A stretch of DNA of 5,538 nucleotides from Chitinophaga pinensis (GCA_945889235.1 CAMDBK010000211.1:1-5538); one strand, 5' to 3'. Numbered from the stretch's first letter, positions 1 through 5,538 are shown. A program made the numbers and translations. The notes: generated from the letters alone by a model not told the origin.

Positions 1-1003
1 TGGCATGGTTGGTTATTTTGTTGTAACTCATTTTTATATCCTTGCCTAAACGTTTCAACTGGTCAGCAAGAAATTCTTCTTCGTGTAAATTTTTCCCGCC
101 CTCATCTTCATCGCTTACCCACAATTTCGGAAAACGTTTTTCAATCTCGGATGGCATTAATCCCGCGAACAATGCATTGCGTGCATATTGTGTAGCACTG
201 GGCAAAATTGCCATAAATAATTCTTCTTCTTCTACCCTGAAATATTCGTTAAGAATAGGCTGAATCATTTTCCACTGGTCATAGCGCAGGTTATCAATCA
301 GCACCATAAACGTTGCACTTTCTTTGTTTATTAAAGGAGCAATTTTCTTTTTAAAAAGCGTGTGCGACATCACAGGAGCATGTTCATCTTTTCCGCTTAC
401 CCAGTTGATATAATTGCGTTCCACAAATTTGCTGTAAAGTGTGTTGGCTTCTGATTTCTGCATTTCAAGAATGCCGTTCATTCCTTCATCTTTTGATTTT
501 TCCAGCTCCAGTTCCCAGTAAACTAATTTTTTGTAAACCTCCATCCATTCATTAAGACTAAGCCTGTCGCTCAGGCTTGTTCCTATTTCACGAAACTGCT
601 GCTGATAATCAGAAGTTGTTTTTTCACGAATTAAACGTTTGTTGTCAAGATTTTTTTTGATGGAAAGCAAAATCTGATTCGGGTTGACCGGCTTAATCAA
701 ATAATCCGAAATTTTAGAACCGATTGCATCTTCCATAATTCGCTCTTCCTCGCTTTTGGTAATCATTATCACCGGAATTTGTGCATCAATTCCTTTAATA
801 CGACTTAGTGTTTCCAGTCCTGAAATGCCGGGCATATTTTCATCTAAAAAAACAATATCAAAGTTGTTTCCTTTAATAAGGTCAAGGGCATCATCACCAT
901 TGGTGGCGGTTGTTACATCAAAATCTTTTTCGCGCAGAAACATCACATGTGCTCTCAGCAAATCAATCTCATCATCGGCCCAAAGGATTTTTATTTTTTC
1001 CAT
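1..1003 (-). CDS. porX: PorX-type response regulator with PglZ domain (partial, 3' end outside window)
   Basis: The first 334 codons are present; reading the minus strand from the ATG at 1003 stays open to the window edge. The receiver domain (about residues 3-120) begins MEKIKILWADDE. It has the acidic pair D10/D11, phosphoacceptor D54 in VFLDENMPG, T82 in IMITKSEEE and K104 in YLIKPVNPNQ, a complete set for a functional receiver. A helical linker (about 120-205) leads into a PglZ/alkaline-phosphatase-superfamily output domain with VLIDNLRYDQW (D237, D242, likely metal ligands) and PSATQYARNALF (T271, at the expected active-site position). Family knowledge: PorX of Porphyromonas gingivalis and Flavobacterium is a cytoplasmic regulator of about 520 residues that works with the kinase PorY and sigma factor SigP to control type IX secretion genes, and its output domain is reported to hydrolyse oligonucleotides. 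About 185 residues are therefore missing here. It is transcribed divergently from the HD gene. No Shine-Dalgarno is visible, as usual in Bacteroidota. It could be a PorX paralogue, but the receiver is very close to known PorX. Confidence 0.92.
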   Translation of the reverse strand, partial: MEKIKILWADDEIDLLRAHVMFLREKDFDVTTATNGDDALDLIKGNNFDIVFLDENMPGISGLETLSRIKGIDAQIPVIMITKSEEERIMEDAIGSKISDYLIKPVNPNQILLSIKKNLDNKRLIREKTTSDYQQQFREIGTSLSDRLSLNEWMEVYKKLVYWELELEKSKDEGMNGILEMQKSEANTLYSKFVERNYINWVSGKDEHAPVMSHTLFKKKIAPLINKESATFMVLIDNLRYDQWKMIQPILNEYFRVEEEELFMAILPSATQYARNALFAGLMPSEIEKRFPKLWVSDEDEGGKNLHEEEFLADQLKRLGKDIKMSYNKITNHA

Positions 1004-1027
1004 TTTTATTTATTTTGTTTTGTGTTG

Positions 1028-1052
1028 TGTCACACCGAGCGTAGTCGAGGTG
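1028..1052 (-). repeat. Dispersed hairpin repeat, copy 1 (CACC/GGTG stem)
   Basis: Read on the minus strand, it consists of CACC, the 12-nt loop TCGACTACGCTC, GGTG, then TGACA. CACC (from 1049-1052) pairs fully with GGTG (from 1033-1036). It matches the other two copies in loop (one substitution) and in the TGACA tail but carries a different stem. It lies inverted relative to copy 2, in the 5' region of porX. From memory, similar sequences are scattered through many environmental Bacteroidota genomes; that cannot be confirmed from this window. Confidence 0.8.
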
Positions 1053-1074
1053 CAATTATTATTTTCATTACTAA

Positions 1075-1099
1075 CCCTTCGACTACACTCAGGGTGACA
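1075..1099 (+). repeat. Dispersed hairpin repeat, copy 2 (CCCT/AGGG stem)
   Basis: The order is CCCT at 1075-1078, loop TCGACTACACTC at 1079-1090, AGGG at 1091-1094 and TGACA at 1095-1099. The 4-bp stem is perfect. It faces copy 1 across a 22-bp spacer, so the two copies can also pair with each other over roughly 24 nt with about five mismatches, giving a larger stem-loop in the porX/HD intergenic region. Confidence 0.82.
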
Positions 1100-1113
1100 G
1101 TATTATTTCTTTT

Positions 1114-1138
1114 CTTTGTGTTCTTAGTGTCTTTGTGT
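1114..1138 (+). repeat. Three CTTTGTGT-type octamers upstream of the HD gene
   Basis: CTTTGTGT at 1114-1121, CTTAGTGT at 1123-1130 and CTTTGTGT at 1131-1138 form a short imperfect tandem array with a one-base slip after the first unit. It ends 39 bp before the GTG start of the HD gene, within the likely promoter or leader. Its role is unknown; it resembles low-complexity intergenic repeats common in environmental bacterial genomes. Confidence 0.6.
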
Positions 1139-1177
1139 GACACTAATTTAAACAAACGCTAAAATTACATATTTATT

Positions 1178-2425
1178 GTGTCCTCAAATTCTGTGAAGCC
1201 AAACAAGCGCAAAATAATCAATGACCCCATTTATGGTTTCATAAGTATTCCTTACGAACTTGTTTTTGATTTGATTGAACATCCCTGGTTTCAGCGCCTG
1301 CGCAGAATACGGCAGCTGGGTTTAACCTCATTGGTTTATCCTGGAGCTTTACACACGCGTTTCCATCATGCTGTTGGCGCTATGCACCTTTCAACGATGG
1401 CGGTGGAAGAGTTGCGAAACAAAGGGTTTGAAATAAGTAAAGATGAAGCGGAAGGCGTTGCTGTTGCGGTTTTGCTGCATGATATTGGTCACGGACCTTT
1501 TTCTCATGCCCTTGAAAACAGCATTGTCCATAATATAAGCCATGAAGATGTGTCGCTTATTTTTATGAATAAACTGGATGTTCAGTTTAATGGAAAACTA
1601 AGAACTGCTATTGATATTTTCACGAATATTTATCCGAAGAAATTTCTGCATCAGTTGGTTTCATCACAGCTGGATATGGACAGACTTGATTATTTGAAAC
1701 GCGATAGTTTTTACACAGGAGTTTCTGAAGGTGTTATCAGCAGCGACAGGATAATTAAGATGCTTACCATCGTGAATGATGAACTTGCCGTTGAAGAAAA
1801 AGGAATTTATTCGGTTGAGAAATTTATTATGGCGCGAAGACTGATGTACTGGCAGGTTTATCTGCACAAAACTGTTTTGAGTGCAGAAAATTTATTGATT
1901 AAAATTTTGTCGCGGGCCAAAGAATTAGCGGAACAAAATATCAAGCTGTTTGCAACTCCGGCTTTTGAAAAATTTCTGTATTCAAAGATTGAAAAGCACG
2001 AATTGGAAAGCAATTATGAAGTGCTTGAAAACTTTGCTCAGCTTGATGATAACGATATTTATGCTTCCATAAAAGTCTTGCAAAATCATAGTGATAAAAT
2101 TCTTTCACAACTCTGCAAGAACCTGATTAACCGTCAGCTTTATAAAATTGAAATTACTGCAGCTGAATATGATAAAGAAAAAGTAAATACGTTGTTAAAA
2201 AAGGCTGCTGCTGCAAATAACATCACAGAAAAAGAAGCAGCTTATTTTGTTTTTACCGGAACTGTTGAAAATAAAGCATACACTGTAAATGCAGACCGCA
2301 TCAGTATTTTAATGAAAAACGGAGAAGTAAAAGATGTTGCCAAAGCATCTGACCATTTGAATATTTCAGCCCTTTCTGAAACAGTGAAAAAATATTTTCT
2401 CTGTCAGCCTAAAAATCTAAGCTGA
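1178..2425 (+). CDS. HD-domain phosphohydrolase (SAMHD1/dNTPase-like, COG1078 type)
   Basis: A 415-residue cytoplasmic protein, usual length for this family. The N-terminus KIINDPIYGFI and the run EHPWFQRLRRIRQLG (residues 35-49) are family hallmarks. Metal-binding HD residues are H64 in RFHHAVGAMH, H101-D102 in LLHDIGHGPFSH, and D168 in QLDMDRLDYLKRD. H105, E113 and H122 (in SHEDVS) align by eye with the SAMHD1 catalytic residues H210, D218 and H233, Asp being replaced by Glu. All metal ligands are intact, so it is predicted to be an active phosphohydrolase. Deoxynucleoside triphosphates are the family-based guess for substrate; the C-terminal third (about 260-415) is divergent and gives no further clue. 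The start is GTG at 1178, the only usable start between an in-frame stop at 1160-1162 and the conserved N-terminus; no Shine-Dalgarno is visible. It is divergent from porX, and its TGA abuts the stop of the convergent amidase gene with no spacer. Confidence 0.9.
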   Translation: MSSNSVKPNKRKIINDPIYGFISIPYELVFDLIEHPWFQRLRRIRQLGLTSLVYPGALHTRFHHAVGAMHLSTMAVEELRNKGFEISKDEAEGVAVAVLLHDIGHGPFSHALENSIVHNISHEDVSLIFMNKLDVQFNGKLRTAIDIFTNIYPKKFLHQLVSSQLDMDRLDYLKRDSFYTGVSEGVISSDRIIKMLTIVNDELAVEEKGIYSVEKFIMARRLMYWQVYLHKTVLSAENLLIKILSRAKELAEQNIKLFATPAFEKFLYSKIEKHELESNYEVLENFAQLDDNDIYASIKVLQNHSDKILSQLCKNLINRQLYKIEITAAEYDKEKVNTLLKKAAAANNITEKEAAYFVFTGTVENKAYTVNADRISILMKNGEVKDVAKASDHLNISALSETVKKYFLCQPKNLS

Positions 2426-5400
2426 TTACTTTTTACTCACAATAATTTTCCGTGTCAGCATATCTTCTTCCGTAAAAATGCAGAGGTTATAAATGCCGGC
2501 AGCAAACGATGAAACATTGATTGTCGATTTCTGATTGTTGATTGAAGATTGAAAAACCAATTTTCCTGTTGCGTCATAGAGTCTGATTTCTTCAATTGTT
2601 TTATTATTGAGAATTGTAAGGAAACCATCTGTAGGATTTGGGTAAATTGAAAGCTTCTCGACTACACTCGAAGTGACAGAAGTGTTTAAATCAACTAACT
2701 GTCCGTCAGAATTAAATTGTGAAGTCATCAATCCAGCGCCATCAATTGCACGGACTGAGAAATAATACATTTGATTTATAGTCAAAGAAAGTCCGCTGCG
2801 TGTTATGGAAGTATTCAGCGCATTGCTTGTCCAGTTTACAACATCGGTTGCTCCTTGTGAAGTACCGATAGCGTAGAAATATTCTGTCAAACCAGAGTGA
2901 GGATCAGATGAGTTTGCCCAGTTTGCTGAAAGTGTTGTTGTGGAAGAAGTAGTTTGAATATCTGCACCAACACCATCATTAACAAAGGCTATAGTATTTG
3001 GAACTGTCCAGTCTACATTCACATCCAGTGATGCAATGGTTGAAAGGTTACCTGCTGCATCATTCACAATTGATTTTATTCTTCCCGATGGTATGGAAGG
3101 ATTTGGATTCTGATAGCGGATATCACCGTTGCTCCAAACCGAAACCGTTACCGGATTGCTGCGTGAGCGATATACTTTCAAATCATTCACCGTGTATTTG
3201 CAATCACCACTTCGGAAAGAAATGTAGGAGCCTGTTGAATAGGGTGAAGGGTCTGTCCATGTGGCGATTTTAGTATTATCCACATACACATCCATTTTCC
3301 CCGTGGTGCGGTCAAAAATCACTTTGTAGTCGTACCACTGTGCACCATTAAAGGTATATGGCTGCTGCAATTCCAGTGAAAATACATCGTTCACAACTTT
3401 GTAAATCTGGAATTCCGCATCATCTAACCTGAACCAGACAAAGTATGAATTACCGCGATTGGTAAGACTTCCATCATCGCAAAAGAAATGAAAACCTGCT
3501 CTGCGATTGCTTCCTGCTCCTTCTGTTTTTCCCTGCCAGTGATATAAATATCGGTTACTTAGATTTTGTGTCAGCGGTGCATAAATATTACTGTTAGTAT
3601 TTGCTTCATCACTCTGAACTAAATTGCTGCCTGTTATATTCCAAACTCCCGATGCTGAAGTCCAGTCGCTGTGAATGGCAGCATCAAAATTGTCAGAGAA
3701 GAATCCACGCGTGTTATTTGCCCTCCATTCTGACCCATCAAAATCCAGCACCTGATAGAAACTTTTTTCAACTCCAACATTATCTGCATCATTGAATGTA
3801 GCAGTAAAATCTTGAGTTTGCCATGTTCCTGCAACACTTACTGTTGTTGTTGGCGCTGTAACATCCGCTGTATTTGAAGCGCAGGTCCATGAGGCTGTCC
3901 AGCCTGTTGAGTTGGTTGAGCAATCGGTTCTGAGTTCCACCATTAATGAACCTCCTGATGAAGTAATTGTTCCCGGTGAATTGGTTCCGGTGTAAACTCC
4001 AATCAGTGGTGCTGAGTAATCTGCGCCATCATAAACCCACAAATAATCCCAATCAGTTTCAAGATTAAATGCAGTGAAATCAAGTGTTACCGAAGTTGCA
4101 TTGGTTGGTGAAATAATCCAGATTTTGCGTTCATCATCTGCGTAGTTTGCACCGCTTCCACCGCTGTCGTAAAAATTTCCGGTGCAGGTTGTGTAAGTTG
4201 TAGTGTTCGGGTTGTTATTAATTAAACGATAATATTTTTCCCAGTTCCAGTAAACTCCCGGGTCATTGTGTGTCTGGTTTGGAAAATTCTGGTGACCTTT
4301 TATTTTTATACAACCGCCAAGTACATCATCAAAACTCTGAGCAGGAGAAATGAAGAATGTTCTGAGAGGATTAATTCCGTAACCGCTGTTGCAGATATCA
4401 CGCACTAAATCTGCAGATGCCGTGTACATCGCATTTGTATACCAGCTTGGATCATTGTTATAGCCTTCATGTTCCAATCCTATTGTATAAGGATTTTCGC
4501 TGCCAACATGCCATGCTTTATCACTTTCAAGTACCATTTGTGTGATTTGCCCGTTCGAACTTTTTATAACATAATGTGCTGATACACCTGCGCTGCAATT
4601 CTGAAACCAGGAGATGCAACCGGCATAACTTCCTTCTACATCATGAATGGTAACAGCAGAAATTGCTGTACCACTGCGTGAACTGTAGTTGCAACTTGCA
4701 GCAGCATTCCACAAGGCGGGTGCGTAGTCAGCAGAAAGCCCGTCTTTTTCCTGTGCTTTAAATTCAACACCCTCTTTAGTTTGCACCTGATTTTGTTTTA
4801 CATAAACATGAGAAGATTGTAGAACTGCTGCATTTTCCGCTCCGAATGTTTCTTCCATATTTATTGTATAATGTGGAAAGCCTAACTGCTGCTGATAAGC
4901 AGTGTTATTCAGAAATTCAATTACCGAAAATAAATGTGAGCTCATAGCGAAATCATTTGCTAAGTCACTGTTATCAGGCAATTCACTTAGTGCGCGAAGA
5001 ATGGGTAACTCGTCTTTCAGTGTATTAAAAGAAGCAGATGATTCAAGTTTTAAAGCTGAGTATGCTTTTGCAAAAGCCATACTATTCGCAGCAGGACTTT
5101 CAATTATTTCTTCAACAGAAATACCTGACAGATTAGAAATAAAAATAAGGTTATTGCGGAAATAATTTTTTCCGTCAAGTGTTAAACCCATAACACCGTA
5201 AGCGTGTGGAATGCCGATGCAGGTTTCTTCACGGTTGTGTGTGATGTGTTTTATATGAGTGTTTGTGTAAGCTACCGCTTCCAGCATTCCGCGAGGAACA
5301 GCTGGATTGGCGCTGTATGCAGCTTCAAACGCTGCTCTATATGGATTTGAAATTTGTATTTCTTCCTGTGCTGTTGAACTGAGAAAGTTAGAAAGTGAGA

Positions 5401-5428
5401 AGGTGAGAAGGAGTAGAATTTTTTTCAT
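2426..5428 (-). CDS. Secreted T9SS cargo: N-acetylmuramoyl-L-alanine amidase with CUB, LamG-like, FN3-like and sorting domains
   Basis: A 1000-residue modular exported protein. Residues 1-20 are a Sec signal peptide (MKK, Leu-rich core, likely cleavage STA/QEE). About 30-130 resembles a lysozyme/transglycosylase fold (VPRGMLEAVAY, AYGVMGLTLDG), but Asn56 stands where the catalytic Glu is expected. About 250-405 is an Amidase_2 domain with predicted zinc ligands H262 (TIHDVEG), H379 (KGHQNFP) and D389 (NDPG) and catalytic E319 (IGLEHEG); it should cleave the MurNAc-L-Ala bond of peptidoglycan. About 415-516 is a CUB domain (C415, C503, C516; DYLWVYDG). About 525-573 plus 757-808 form an Ig-like domain interrupted by a concanavalin/LamG-like module (577-753). 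About 809-913 is FN3-like. Residues 926-1000 are a type A sorting domain (LSIYPNPTDG, LYDATGKLV, AAGIYNL, KIIVSKK), targeting the protein through the T9SS to the surface or medium. Domain borders are by eye. The ATG at 5428 is fixed by the signal peptide. The gene contains three short repeat tracts. A cell-wall remodelling, predatory or competitive role is possible but undetermined. Confidence 0.92.
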   Translation of the reverse strand: MKKILLLLTFSLSNFLSSTAQEEIQISNPYRAAFEAAYSANPAVPRGMLEAVAYTNTHIKHITHNREETCIGIPHAYGVMGLTLDGKNYFRNNLIFISNLSGISVEEIIESPAANSMAFAKAYSALKLESSASFNTLKDELPILRALSELPDNSDLANDFAMSSHLFSVIEFLNNTAYQQQLGFPHYTINMEETFGAENAAVLQSSHVYVKQNQVQTKEGVEFKAQEKDGLSADYAPALWNAAASCNYSSRSGTAISAVTIHDVEGSYAGCISWFQNCSAGVSAHYVIKSSNGQITQMVLESDKAWHVGSENPYTIGLEHEGYNNDPSWYTNAMYTASADLVRDICNSGYGINPLRTFFISPAQSFDDVLGGCIKIKGHQNFPNQTHNDPGVYWNWEKYYRLINNNPNTTTYTTCTGNFYDSGGSGANYADDERKIWIISPTNATSVTLDFTAFNLETDWDYLWVYDGADYSAPLIGVYTGTNSPGTITSSGGSLMVELRTDCSTNSTGWTASWTCASNTADVTAPTTTVSVAGTWQTQDFTATFNDADNVGVEKSFYQVLDFDGSEWRANNTRGFFSDNFDAAIHSDWTSASGVWNITGSNLVQSDEANTNSNIYAPLTQNLSNRYLYHWQGKTEGAGSNRRAGFHFFCDDGSLTNRGNSYFVWFRLDDAEFQIYKVVNDVFSLELQQPYTFNGAQWYDYKVIFDRTTGKMDVYVDNTKIATWTDPSPYSTGSYISFRSGDCKYTVNDLKVYRSRSNPVTVSVWSNGDIRYQNPNPSIPSGRIKSIVNDAAGNLSTIASLDVNVDWTVPNTIAFVNDGVGADIQTTSSTTTLSANWANSSDPHSGLTEYFYAIGTSQGATDVVNWTSNALNTSITRSGLSLTINQMYYFSVRAIDGAGLMTSQFNSDGQLVDLNTSVTSSVVEKLSIYPNPTDGFLTILNNKTIEEIRLYDATGKLVFQSSINNQKSTINVSSFAAGIYNLCIFTEEDMLTRKIIVSKK
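2517..2551. repeat. Heptanucleotide tandem tract inside the sorting domain
   Basis: Five consecutive 7-nt units on the plus strand: TTGATTG, TCGATTT, CTGATTG, TTGATTG, AAGATTG (consensus NNGATTG). Translated on the minus strand it covers residues 960-971 of the amidase, SSINNQKSTIN, a region between two conserved beta-strands of the sorting domain. A 7-nt period is out of step with codons, so gain or loss of one unit would shift the frame near the C-terminus. Confidence 0.75.
2654..2678 (+). repeat. Dispersed hairpin repeat, copy 3 (CTTC/GAAG stem), within the amidase gene
   Basis: CTTC at 2654-2657, loop TCGACTACACTC at 2658-2669, GAAG at 2670-2673 and TGACA at 2674-2678. The loop is identical to copy 2 and the tail is the same, but the stem differs at several positions on both sides with perfect pairing kept. 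It lies antisense to the amidase gene and is translated in the reverse direction as residues 917-925 (SVTSSVVEK), the linker directly before the sorting domain motif LSIYPNP. Confidence 0.82.
5380..5411. repeat. Octanucleotide tandem tract encoding the signal-peptide core
   Basis: Four consecutive 8-nt units on the plus strand: TGAGAAAG, TTAGAAAG, TGAGAAGG, TGAGAAGG. Read on the minus strand as CTTCTCAC-type units it encodes about residues 6-17 of the amidase (LLLTFSLSNFLS), most of the hydrophobic core of the signal peptide. Eight is not a multiple of three, so a one-unit slippage would shift the frame a few codons after the start. Confidence 0.78.
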
Positions 5429-5440
5429 AAATCTGATTTA

Positions 5441-5475
5441 ATTATCCATTGTCAATTATTAATTATACATTTTAT
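5441..5475. repeat. Heptanucleotide tract upstream of the amidase start
   Basis: Five 7-nt units on the plus strand: ATTATCC, ATTGTCA, ATTATTA, ATTATAC, ATTTTAT (consensus ATTRTNN). The tract fills 34 of the 46 bp between the upstream stop codon and the amidase ATG, and its last base is part of that stop codon. It occupies the 5' leader or promoter position, so its length would change promoter or leader spacing. AT-richness makes some periodicity expected by chance, so this is weaker than the other tracts. Confidence 0.55.
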
Positions 5476-5538
5476 CAAAGTCCAAAATTTGCTCCAATCC
5501 TGAATACAAAAGGACTTCCGTAGGGTGAGCAACTGTTG
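5475..5538 (-). CDS. C-terminal end of an upstream gene, possibly an outer-membrane beta-barrel protein (partial)
   Basis: Reading the minus strand from the window edge gives 20 codons, NSCSPYGSPFVFRIGANFGL, then TGA at 5475-5477. The end, PFVFRIGANFGL, alternates hydrophobic and small or polar residues like a final beta-strand of an outer-membrane barrel, a common way for Bacteroidota outer-membrane proteins to finish. Only 46 bp separate this stop from the amidase start on the same strand, so the two may be co-transcribed. The reading frame is an inference: no start or full domain is visible, and the family cannot be named from 20 residues. Confidence 0.5.
   Translation of the reverse strand, partial: NSCSPYGSPFVFRIGANFGL

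Larger units (their letters stand above)
1004..1177. promoter_or_regulatory. Divergent intergenic region of porX and the HD gene, repeat-rich
   Basis: These 174 bp separate two divergently read genes, so both promoters should lie here. Most of it (about 1027-1143) is repeat material: two inverted copies of a hairpin element and three CTTTGTGT-like octamers, framed by a 9-bp inverted pair, GTGTCACAC at 1027-1035 and GTGTGACAC at 1135-1143. TAATTTAA at 1144-1151 resembles the Bacteroidota -7 element (TAnnTTTG) for the HD gene, and TTTG at 1115-1118 could be its -33 element, but the 25-nt gap is longer than usual, so this is a weak promoter guess. I could not point to a convincing porX promoter. 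The regulatory role is inferred from gene layout. Confidence 0.5.

Noticed and set aside
1027..1143. A complete insertion sequence or CRISPR array in the repeat-rich intergenic region.
   Set aside because: There is no transposase frame, no regular repeat-spacer pattern, and no clear target-site duplication.
1144..1151. TAATTTAA as a -7 promoter element for the HD gene.
   Set aside because: It matches only six of eight positions of the consensus and spacing to the nearest TTTG is off; kept only as a weak note in the intergenic entry.
756..1162. Plus-strand open frames with ATG starts, some extending into the intergenic region.
   Set aside because: They run antisense to porX, whose receiver motifs are unambiguous, and across repeat copies; no family features are visible.
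2364..2381. Perfect 6-bp hairpin TTTCAG/CTGAAA with a 6-nt loop, considered as a terminator for the amidase gene.
   Set aside because: It lies inside the HD coding sequence, has a weak AT-rich stem and no T-run after it on the minus strand.
2998..3273. Plus-strand open frame of 91 codons inside the amidase gene.
   Set aside because: It is antisense to the well-defined LamG-like and Ig-like region of the amidase and its translation has no recognisable features.
3634..3837. Minus-strand alternative frame of 67 codons starting with ATG within the amidase gene, considered as a sign of a frameshift.
   Set aside because: The main frame is continuous with recognisable domains on both sides, so this is only a shadow frame.

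Overview
The window looks like chromosomal DNA from a member of the Bacteroidota, probably an environmental or uncultured one. It is AT-rich, start codons lack Shine-Dalgarno sequences, and two genes belong to the type IX secretion system (T9SS) world that is confined to this phylum: a PorX-type response regulator and a 1000-residue secreted enzyme with a type A C-terminal sorting domain.

Layout. Positions 1-1003 (minus) hold the first 334 codons of porX, a response regulator whose output domain is PglZ/alkaline-phosphatase-like; its 3' end lies outside the window. Positions 1004-1177 form a divergent intergenic region packed with short repeats. Positions 1178-2425 (plus) encode an HD-domain phosphohydrolase of the SAMHD1/dNTPase-like COG1078 type. 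Its stop codon directly abuts the stop codon of the convergent gene at 2426-5428 (minus), a modular T9SS cargo protein. In order, that protein has a signal peptide, a lysozyme-like domain apparently lacking its catalytic Glu, a zinc amidase (Amidase_2), a CUB domain, an Ig-like domain interrupted by a concanavalin/LamG-like insert, an FN3-like domain and the sorting domain. Upstream on the same strand, 5475-5538 is the last 20 codons of another gene, ending like an outer-membrane beta-strand.

How the genes fit together. PorX is the cytoplasmic regulator that, with PorY and SigP, controls T9SS genes, and the amidase is a predicted T9SS substrate acting on peptidoglycan. The HD enzyme is probably a housekeeping nucleotide hydrolase; any link to PorX is speculative.

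The most unusual content is repetitive. Three 25-bp copies of a hairpin element share an almost constant 12-nt loop and a fixed TGACA tail, but carry three different, fully compensated 4-bp stems. Two copies sit inverted in the porX/HD intergenic region and one is translated as the linker before the sorting domain. Separate 7- and 8-nt tandem tracts form part of the amidase signal peptide, part of its sorting domain and most of its upstream intergenic region. This gene appears to have been partly built from small dispersed repeats, and slippage in the signal-peptide tract could switch it off.
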